Positions 34,451-43,067 of a stretch of 64,000 bases of DNA are shown one piece after another. Within the stretch, counting starts at the first letter, position 1; each line of letters opens with the position of its first letter. Made by a program: the position numbers and the translations under genes. The stretch comes from Quillaja saponaria (Eukaryota; Streptophyta; Magnoliopsida; Fabales; Quillajaceae). The notes beneath the pieces were generated by a model. The model saw only the letters and a list, made by a program, of their open reading frames with translations. It did no database searches and had not been told where the DNA came from. The stretch lies in NCBI GenBank assembly GCA_029379385.1, contig CM055607.1, positions 14,880,001 to 14,944,000 on the forward strand, written 5' to 3'.

Positions 34451-35898
34451 TGTAGAGATTTTGACTCAAATTGTTTCTTAGTTTATTTTTAGTGGGTAAG
34501 TAAATCTAATTAGATGATTGTAGGGTTTCTATAAAGTGGAAAAAAAATTACTTGTTTGGTAAGTCTTATGTAGTATAAATATGTAAGCTTGTGAGAGTTG
34601 TAGGTACGAGAAAGAAAGAAATTTAATATTTGTGAAAGCCTTTCAAGGGTAGAGATGCAAGAAAGATTGGTAGAGACGTGGCCTGAGACAGTGGTGAGAA
34701 CACTATATGTAGAGTATTACTCTTTCTATATAATCTTTTTTGAAATATTAGTTAATTCTTTTCTTATTCGTGAATGTAGGCAATAGGCCGAATCATGTTA
34801 TATCTTGTGTTGCTGTTTATTTCTCTTATCTTCTACTTATATTGTGGTTATTATCCTTTGTTATTTTTACTATTAACTCATTGAAGATTGAAGAGAAATT
34901 TCGTATAATTTCCAGTAAGTGGTATTAGAGCCAAGTTTAATTGGAATGTGGATAGCCTAAGAGAATTTTTTGGTGATAGTGCAGCTATTGTAAAAATACA
35001 AAGGTGTTGAAGAAAAAAAAAGGGTTGGGTTTTGAATTGAGATTTGTTGTTAAGAGTTATAATTTGTGTAGAAACCTATCCTAATAAAGAGACGATATGG
35101 AAATGGCTCATCAATAGTGATAAATAAGATGGAGTTGAAGTTTTTGCAGAAACCTAATCTAGTGATGAGATGACATGGAAAGGGCCCATCATAGTGATAG
35201 GTGAGATTAAGTTGTAATTTTCTGCATAAACTTAATCCAGTGATGAGACGACGTGTAAAGGGCTCATTAATGGTGTTAGGAGAGATAGAGTTGAGAAGAT
35301 GACTACGTACATATACATTCATGGTTTGTCCACTATGAGCAAGTAAAGACTTTCAATTTGTGACACTCATATGAAGTTTTGATAGTTATGTTGTTAATGG
35401 TATGCATTGTATGTGTCTTGAAGAATACTGAAAAATGAAGATTGTTTAGAAGGATTTGAGTCAAGGTGAAGATTGTAGAGATTTTGTCCTCATTAGTTTA
35501 TTATTGGTGGACAAGAAATAACTAATTAAATGTTGATGGAGATTTCTTGATTAGGATTATTTTAATCAGCAAGGTAAAATTAATTAGATGATTGTAGCAT
35601 TCCTATAAGGCAAGAAAAAATTTAATTGTTGGGCAAGTCCTATGTATTATAAATATGTAAGCTTGTGAGAGTTATAGGTATGAGAAAGAGAAAGATCTAA
35701 TATTTGTGTAGAGTACTACTCTTTCTTTATTAGTGAATTCTTTTATTGTATGTGGATATAGGCAAAGGGTTAAACCATGTTATATCTTATATTGTTGTTT
35801 ATTTTTCTTGTTTTCTATTTATATTTGTGGTTATTATCCTTTTTGATTTACTATTAACTCATTGAAGACTAAAGGGGAATTTCATATAATTGCCAACA
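34451..35898 (+). mobile_element. miniature LTR retroelement (TRIM/SMART-like), 1448 bp
   Basis: LTRs 34451-34917 and 35474-35898 both start TGTAGAGATTTTG and share AATTAGATGATTGTAG, AAATATGTAAGCTTGTGAGAG and ATTAACTCATTGAAGA before ending near TTGCCAACA. The first is followed by TGGTATTAGAGCCAAG (from 34920), a variant initiator-Met tRNA primer-binding site. The second is preceded by CAAGGTGAAGAT, a polypurine tract. Flanks are AATAT (34446-34450) and AGTAT (35899-35903), a 5-bp TSD with one mismatch. There is no gag or pol in the 556-bp interior. The LTRs differ by several indels, so the insertion is old. Confidence 0.85.
35060..35300. repeat. ~82-bp tandem repeat, three copies, inside the miniature LTR element
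   Basis: GCAGAAACCTAATC(T/C)AGTGATGAGA, then GACGA-ATGG, then AAAGGGCTCAT and a GTGATAGG-GAGAT block recur three times from about 35068, 35151 and 35226. No coding sense is apparent; the repeat fills nearly half of the non-coding interior. Confidence 0.7.
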
Positions 35899-35935
35899 AG
35901 TATTTCCATCCAATGATTTTTTCAGATTTAAGAAA

Positions 35936-36305
35936 CTAGCATCCTCTCACGCGTTTCTACGCGTGCCTAGATTTTTTTATTTATTTTTTGGAGAAAATTG
36001 TAAATTTTTCCTCATGACATACATGTGAAAAATATATTATTTTTTATTTTATTAAAAACAATATGGTAAAGTAAAAAACATGAGATTAACATGATGTCTT
36101 AATATTAAGAAGATTAGAAAAGTACAGAAAACAAAAAATAAAATAAGTATTTAAGACTCATTTGAAGATAGAAAATTAAAAATATGATTTCTTAATAAGT
36201 TTAAGATAAAAATAATAATTTTTTTTTTTTAAATTATCTTATAGTACTGTTAACTTTTTATCAAAAATAAATGTCAATTTCTCAAAATTTTGACTTTAGT
36301 GTCTT
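35936..36305 (-). mobile_element. possible Helitron 3' end and adjoining repeat
   Basis: On the minus strand the sequence CACGCGT-agaa-ACGCGTG forms a 7-bp hairpin, followed after eight bases (AGAGGATG) by CTAG and then T. A hairpin 8-12 nt before CTRR with T next is the standard Helitron 3' terminus. The adjoining part (36022-36305) recurs as a diverged direct copy at 39459-39785. A candidate 5' end (TC after A, minus strand at about 40358: TCTGTAATAGTATAAAAGC) would make an element of about 4.4 kb containing three other transposons, but that is speculative. Confidence 0.4.
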
Positions 36306-36628
36306 TGTTCACTATTATGATATTAAGTTATATAACTTTGGACCTTACTTCAAATTTATCTATACATATTGCAAAGTCTAAATTGTGATTTTTCAATAAA
36401 TAAATAAAAAATAAAATAAAAAAAAATAAAAAAGAGAAAGCAATTGCAAATAAGATTCAGGCTGGAGTTATAGAACTAATCCAACCTCAAAGCCCAAGTA
36501 TGCCCAAACACCATCCATAAGTTAAAACTACATCCGAAAAGCAAGGTGTAGTGCTGTTTTAACTTTTCATTCATTTCACCCATGGAGGGAAGCCGTTTGG
36601 GTGCGGTTCTTCTTCTTTGGCTTCTAAT

Positions 36629-37159
36629 TAGGGCTGTGCATAGAACCCGTAATAACTTAAAACCCTAACCGAACTGGCAATTCGATTCGGTTCGGATAGT
36701 TAAATTTAATACCTGTTATTTTTTGTTCAGTTACATGTAGTGAGGTAAAGTGTCCATGAGTACCTATGGTTATCTTATTTAAATAACTAAATTATATAAT
36801 ATATATTTATTTAAAAATTAGTTATTTTTAACATATTATTGTGTTAATTTACAATTTTATATTTTTATTTGTGTAAAATATGTTGATATATTATGTTTTT
36901 TGTATTTTTCTTTTATAGTAACTAATGAATTTTAAAAATATGAGGTTCAAAAACAAAAATAATATAATTTTTAAATTCATTTTAGTATAATATTAATAAA
37001 TTTCGGGTAATCGAATATCACTAGTCATATTTTTTTCGATTTCGGTACTTTCGAGTAATGACTATTTCGGTTCGATTTCAGTTCGAAAATTTTACTATCG
37101 GAAAATATCAATTCTATTCAAAAAATTACCTGGACTGAATCGACCCATGCACACCCCTA
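36629..37159. mobile_element. non-autonomous hAT element (MITE-like), 531 bp
   Basis: Left end TAGGGCTGTGCAT; right end read inward TAGGGGTGTGCAT. Flanks are CTTCTAAT (36621-36628) and CTTCTAAG (37160-37167), an 8-bp TSD with one mismatch. The subterminal GGTTCGG/TTCGGTTCG motifs resemble those of the larger hAT at 10729, but it has no coding capacity. Confidence 0.88.
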
Positions 37160-37311
37160 CTTCTAAGTTATACCCTTCACTATACCCAAAAAAAAAAAGT
37201 TTATACCCTTCCAATAACAACAGGTTGGATGGATGTCGTTTTGCATTTTACCTATTACTTCTTTCTTCTAAGCCTACAAATTTAGTGATTAAGGAAATGG
37301 AGAGATGAAAA

Positions 37312-38305
37312 TAGGGATGGAATTCAAATCACACAATTTAATATTTGAATTCGCATTCGATTTAATTATTTGAATTTGAAGTCGATTTGAATAAAAATTC
37401 AAATCAAATAAAAATATTTTTTAGAGTTTGAATTTAAATTCAAATCAAATTCAAATGATGTAATATTCAATCAAATTATTTGATTAACTATTTAGTTAAG
37501 TAACTAATTGATATTTATTAAAGATTAGTTATAAATTTTGTATAATTATTTTTATTTATTTAAATATTATATATATATATATATATTACTTTTACCTTTT
37601 TTATTTTGGATTTGGATACTCTAGAATTTTTAGAAATTCTACTAAATACAATTCTCTTAATTTTTGTTAACGACTATTTTAAAATATATTTTAATAAAAT
37701 TGTGATTAAAATTAGGATTAGAATTAGAATTAGGATTAGAGTTATGAGTAGGATTAGGATTAGAATAAGGTTAGGGTTAGAGTTAGCTAGGTTTAGGGTT
37801 AGATCTAGGCTTACACTTAAAGTTAGGCTTAGGATCAGGTTTAGGGGTTAGATTTAAGATTAGATTTAGTCTTACACTTAGAGTTAAGCTTAGGGATATG
37901 GTTAAGCTTAGGATTAGTATGATGCCATAGTATGATGCTGATTTGTGTCTTGGACTATTTGTATTTTTTTTTTGTCTTTTTGTCTATTTCAGTTGTGTGT
38001 AACTGTGATATTTACATTTTTCTATAATGATTATGTAATTTAAATATTCACACCCTGATTTTAAATTACTTAGTTTTACTTATATATATTTATATTTATA
38101 AAGTTTAAACATAAAATTTAGATAAATATTATTTTATGCAATAAAAATTCAAATATTTGAATTTGAATCTAATATTTGAACATTTGTCAAATTTAAATAT
38201 CATTTTAAATTCGAATACTTATTTGAATTTTAATTTGATAGTTGAATTCAAATACAAATACAACTAATAAAATATGTGAAACTATTTGATTCGAATTTCA
38301 ACCTA
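37312..38305. mobile_element. hAT-like non-autonomous element with ATTTGAATT subterminal repeats, 994 bp
   Basis: The left end TAGGGATGGAATTCAAATC and the right end read inward TAGGTTGAAATTCGAATC form imperfect TIRs. Both subterminal regions are packed with ATTTGAATT/AATTCAAAT motifs over about 150 bp, in both orientations. Flanks (GATGAAAA and GAAGAGAT) are not a clear TSD. The centre carries the hexamer-like array at 37705-37910. Confidence 0.65.
37705..37910 (+). repeat. degenerate TTAGG(A/G)-type hexamer array
   Basis: Successive units read TTAGGA, TTAGAA, TTAGGG, TTAGAG and TTAGGC, with spacing mostly six bases, over about 200 bp. It resembles telomeric sequence, but plant telomeres are normally TTTAGGG heptamers, which appear here only occasionally (GTTTAGGG). 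Its position inside a transposon argues against an ancient telomere fusion. The Arg/Ile-rich open frame across it is an artefact of the repeat. Confidence 0.75.
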
Positions 38306-38308
38306 GAA

Positions 38309-38934
38309 GAGATCCACTAGAGAGGTAAGGCGCCGGAGAGGTCCCTAGGTAGGGACCAAATGGTGCCATTCCCTCTCTAGTTTAAACTAATTACCACGCT
38401 GTTTGATGGAAAAGTTAACTTTGCTCCACTCCCTTCTTTCCTGTTTTAGCTTCATTCTTTCACCGTGATACTCTGCTCTTGTAATATCCTTTTCTTCTAA
38501 ATTTTTGTTTTTGTTTTGGAGGCCTTACACAATAACTGTAGAACTAATCTCCAAAATTGTTTACTTTGGCGTTAGGTAGCTAAAAACAAAATGAAATTAG
38601 GAAAACTCAATTCATCAAAATGCTAAACAAACCCTAGTATCATGAAATTTGCTTTCAAATTAAATTAAAAAAAAAAAATAACTCAAATGAAAATTAGCGA
38701 GAGAGGATAGCTTTCCGCGAATTATAGAGCCAAGATCATCTTCTTCGAGTGAGTGAGGAAGTGAGAAGGAAGGAATATCAAAAGGAAGGAAGGAAGCTAA
38801 ACCAAGGAAAGAAAAGGGAGGAAACGCAGAAAAGAAAAGTGATATGTCATCGATTTGTTTTATTTTTCATTTAAAAAACAATTAAAATTAGAGAGGGAAT
38901 GGCGCCACTTGAGTCCCTCTCCAGTGGATCCCAT
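38309..38934. mobile_element. non-autonomous DNA element with ~55-80-bp terminal inverted repeats
   Basis: The left arm from GAGATCCACTAGAGAGG through GGTGCCATTCCCTCTCTAG (38309-38392) matches the reverse complement of the right arm (38880-38934: GGGATCCACTGGAGAGG through GGCGCCATTCCCTCTCTAAT). The left arm has about 30 extra bases. The interior is GA-rich at 38690-38840 and non-coding. No clear TSD. A Mutator-type MITE is the most likely class. Confidence 0.75.
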
Positions 38935-39458
38935 CTCAGAAATGGAGCGTTTCGGATGATATCAGTAAATATGTAGAGTAGAAGAATTGCTGTTGCAGCT
39001 TCTTCTTATTCATCTTCCTCAACATGTACAATTCTTGTAATTCAAAAGATGGGTAATGCTTCAAATCCTACCAAGTCTTTATTTTTAGTGTCAAATCATT
39101 TTCCTCATTGTGATTGTTCATATTTTATTATTGTTGGCACCACTCGACTTGGATTTAAGACTGTAAAAGAAAATATATTAAAATAAAAAAAATAAAAAAT
39201 TATGGCTAACATAATGTATTGCAAGGAAAAAAACTAACCACAGAGGAAAAGTTAAACTTTATTAACATTCAAACTTAATTAATAGTCAAACTAATAAGTA
39301 AATTAATATAAATCAATTGTCTATTTTTTCCTCACGTGCTTGCATTTATCTTTCAATTTCATATAGATTTATATTTTTATATCCTTCATATCATAACAAT
39401 AAAAAAACAAATCCAACTTTATTTTATATAATATTCAAACTTGGTTCTACTTATACTT

Positions 39459-39785
39459 ATACATGTGCCGAATATTTTCTTTTCTAATTTATTAAACACA
39501 ATATGTTAACGTAAAAAAAAAAAAAAGATTAACATGATGTATTAATATTAAGAAGAAAATTAGAAAAGTAGATAAAAACATGAAATAAAATAAGTATTTA
39601 GGACTTAGTTGAAGAGAGAAAATTAAAAATAGAATTTATGGGTAATTTTAAGATAAAAATAATACTTTTTAGTACTTTTTTAAAAGTACTATTTTTAAAT
39701 TATCTTATAATACCATTAACTTTTTATAAAAAAAAATAAATGTCAATTTTTCAAAATTTTAGATCTAAGTGTGATTTAGTAAACG
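39459..39785. repeat. diverged direct copy of 36022-36305
   Basis: Shared ordered blocks: ACAATATG, AGATTAACATGATGT-TTAATATTAAGAAGA, TTAGAAAAGTA, AATAAAATAAGTATTTA, GAGAAAATTAAAAATA, TTAAGATAAAAATAAT, AAATTATCTTATA and AAATAAATGTCAATTT. Together the copies flank the cluster of non-autonomous elements. They are probably the same transposon family inserted or duplicated twice. Confidence 0.7.
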
Positions 39786-40389
39786 TCAATGAAAGAAGTG
39801 TAATTTACTCTCTCTCAAATTTTGATGTATCAAAATTAAATTATAGAATTCTTCAAGGAGAAAATGGATAACGCCAAGAAAATGAAAAAAAGAATGGAAA
39901 TTTTGGAAGTGAAACTTTTTAGAGGAGACCAAGACCTTAACTTGTAGTATGTTTGGGTTGTCCAAAAACCATGTTTATAAAAGCAATTTTGTGTATAAAT
40001 TACCAAAAGGGTATTAGTTTTTGCTATATTAAAAATAAATAATTTTCTACTCAATTTTGATATTTAATTGAAATTAAATATATATTTATTAATCCAATTA
40101 TGATTTTTAATTGAAATTAAATGTAAAAAAAATTAAATATCTTTTTTCAATTGTAAATAAAAAACTTAATTAAAAAATATACCTTAAATTACATTGACAA
40201 TTGAAATTACAAAATAAAAAATAATAATTAAAAATTGTACTTAAATTAAAATGACACCTACCATTAAAATTACAAAATAAGATTAATAATTATCTTAAAC
40301 TAAAATATTCATCTACGAACAACTATAATAAGCTAATCAGCTTTTATACTATTACAGATCTCCCCCATTGAGCTTATGTGTGGAGAATT
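39786..40389. other. very AT-rich DNA, nothing recognised
   Basis: The sequence contains repeated TTGAAATTA-like words (40060-40250) and GTATGTTTGGGTTGTCC at about 39948, which resembles the start of some PIF/Harbinger or MITE termini. No boundary could be proven. Confidence 0.3.
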
Positions 40390-41552
40390 CGGTGGATTTT
40401 CATATAGTCTCTGTCTCTGAAGTTCTCTTTCTCTAAGGTACTCCTCTCATAAATGATCTAACAAAAAATCAGGATCATTATCATAAGAATAAAACTCTAA
40501 ATCACCAAAATCTTCAATTCTAATGAAGTTATTCACAATCATGGTAGAAACTACAATATTTACTTATTCTTTGAAGGAATATAAGGGCATGTCTTGCAAG
40601 ATGGAAAATTGTTTCTTCCAAATTCTAAACGCCCTCTTAACTGTGCACCTTAAACTTAAATGGTGGTGGTTGAAATTTTATTTTTATTTTTTGGAACATG
40701 TGCGTTGTCTTGAAAGTGTGGAAGATAATATCTTTCACATTTGTAAGGTGGTAGAAATCCATTTGTCATGCCATATGCTGAATTAACCAAATAACATATG
40801 TCTGGAGGTGCTTTTTTTGGAAAATTTAATGACAAATTAGTCAAAGTTTTTCTAAGTATCTAGTTTTCGTGGGTAGTACCAGCCCATCCTGCTAAGACAT
40901 AAGTGAAGCACAAATAAAAGCCATATGCCACCATCACATTTTGCGCTGCTTATCCTTTCCTTCCAACGAATTATGCTTGCCTATCAGAAGGGAACATGTC
41001 GTGCTATATGAGTATCGTATATGACCCTAATACAATGCTAGAAGAAAGGCATGCATCATCAATCGTCTCTTATTTTGATTGGAATAAAGTTAAATTCAGG
41101 ATCGATTAGCGAGATGATGTTAATGGCTAACAACATGACACTTTATAATACACACTTAAACAACCTTTGTATTGTCTCTCCAGAGTGTTATGTCCTTTCT
41201 TGTTATGTACGATTTGAATCTTATTTTCCTACCAAGTACAAAACATAGCAACCATTCCATTAATTTGAATATTTTTTTTGGGTGTAGTTGATATATTTGT
41301 TTGAGAATTCGTCAGAATATCAAAAAGCATGGCATTTTCATTTTGAAATTCTCATGACATCGAACATGATTATCGTTTAAAGCTTCATCTACCAACATAA
41401 GCCATGTTTGGTGTTAGTTTCTACAAGTTGTTTTTCTCTTATATTTTGCAATGTATTGAGAAGCATGTGCTGCAACAAGTAATGTTGTGGTTGAAAGAAT
41501 AAGGTCATCATCTTTCTCATTGTCATTTGCATTATCATATGGTGATGCCATA
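40390..41552 (-). pseudogene. PIF/Harbinger transposase (DDE superfamily, HARBI1/ALP1-like), decayed
   Basis: Minus-strand frames preserve pieces in family order. A start-like MASPYDNANDN lies near 41550. Scattered fragments follow, including a helix region with LMLVDEAL. The piece 40844-40656 contains ICYLVNSAYGMTNGFLPPYK and ERYYLPHF, the Harbinger block normally read Y-L-x-D-x-x-Y with G-F-L-x-P-Y; the catalytic-type Asp is Asn here. VSTMIVNNFIRIEDFGD near 40490-40540 is the C-terminal conserved region. Multiple stops and frame changes separate the pieces. The partner MYB-like ORF and the element ends were not found. Confidence 0.7.
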
Positions 41553-41874
41553 TTTATAATTCAATTTAGTGAAAATTAATTTTTAAAATAAAATAACAAA
41601 ATAAAATTCTATATTAAATAGAATAATTTAAATAAATTAAAATAATGAATCGGGAAAAAAATTATCAAACCTAAAAAATATTAGAGTATTTATTTTCAAA
41701 TAAGTAAGGCGAAAAATGTTGGCAAAAATAAAAAACTAAAAAAATTAGAGAGAAAGAAAAATTTGAAGAGTAGGGAGTATCGTGAGAAATGTGTGAAATT
41801 GAGAGAATGAAATGAGGTATTCATAGAGTTAGGAATGAGGAAAAAAAAAAAAAAAAACCATTTGTTAGTTGGCA

Positions 41875-42746
41875 GCAACTCAACTCAACTAAGTCTTAAA
41901 TCCCAAACTAATTGGGGTCGGCTATATGAATCATTTTCCTCCATTCGCATCGATCTGCGATAACATTTTCATTTCCTAGCACAGTCATATCTTTCTTTAT
42001 GACTGCCTCCCATGTAAGTTTCGGTCTCTCGTTACCACGTCTAACACACCTGACACTTGTACCAAGTCACATTTCTTAACTATTACATTTATTGGCCGAA
42101 GTTGGATATGTCCAAACCAACGTAAACAATTCTCCCTCATTTTCTCCTCAATAGATGCTACTTCCACCTTCACCATCTTTTTGTATAAATGACCCTAAAT
42201 ACTTAAACATATCCTTTTTATGGATTGTCTGGCCGTCCAAAATTATTTCATTCGGGCCTCTTCTAGTTTCATTGAAATCACACTCCATAGACTCAGTTTT
42301 TGTCTGACTCAATCTAAGGCCTTTAGATTCTAACGTGTTCCTCCACATTTCTAGTTTGGAATTTAAACCTTCTTTAGTTTCATCTACCAACACGATATCA
42401 TCAGCAAATAGCATGCACCATGTAGCCCTATCTTGAATATTATAGGTAAGTTCATCTATGACTAAAGCAAATAGGTAATGGCTTAAGGGTGAACCTTAGT
42501 GAACATCTATTATGGTCTAGAACTCTCCAGTCATACCATCTACTGTTCGCACTCTAGTCATAACTCCCTTATACATATCTTTAATAACTTCTACATATTT
42601 GGGACCTTCTTCTTCTTGAGTACCCACCACAAAACTTGTCTTGGCATTTTATCTTATGTTTTTTCTATATTAATAAAGGCCAAGTGAAGATCCTTTTTCT
42701 TTTCTCTATATTTCTTCATTAATCTCCTAAGTAAGAAAATAACCTA
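41875..42746 (-). mobile_element. 5'-truncated, internally deleted RTE LINE copy
   Basis: The sequence is nearly collinear with the 3' part of the LINE at 29763-32942, from the (GTTGA)n-type tail (CAACTCAACTCAACT at 41876) to the LINEAR position equivalent to about 30905. It breaks off at about 42746, so it is 5' truncated. About 270 bp present in the longer copy (30063-30330) are missing at 42172, where CTTCCACCTT joins CACCATCTTTTT. The remaining reverse transcriptase piece keeps intact FADD (MLFADDIVLVDET), unlike the longer copy. No TSD could be recognised. Confidence 0.88.
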
Positions 42747-43067
42747 GGTCTGATTATTCAAATTAGGCTAGGGACAAGGTTGGTATAATTGAAAAGTAGG
42801 GAGAGCAAATTTATTTTTTTTGGGTTGGGACAAGGCTGGAATTTAGAGGAATAGCCAAGGGGAAAGATGGTAAAAAAAAAAAAAGGCTAGTGTAGCACTA
42901 GCTGCAGTAACCTAGAAGCTTAGCCTGACCATCTTCTTGGATGTGGCCGCTTTGGCCAAGGGCTGTGGCGTGGCACCAGCTGCCCAGGAATCCACGGACA
43001 CACATTTGGACCATGGCCAAATGGGGCCTATGGTGGTGATCATATTTGACAATAGTTGTATCCCTTT
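42747..43067. other. short unassigned stretch with a GC-richer minus-strand frame
   Basis: A minus-strand open frame (43112-42912) overlaps the L1 tail and contains a GC-richer part, PIWPWSKCVSVDSWAAGATP. I do not recognise it; it may be a fragment of captured host sequence. The left L1 target-site copy is at 43053-43067. Confidence 0.3.

Noticed and set aside
37606..37851. Arg/Ile-rich open frame of 81 codons
   Set aside because: It is the direct translation of the degenerate TTAGGA-type repeat and has no independent coding evidence.
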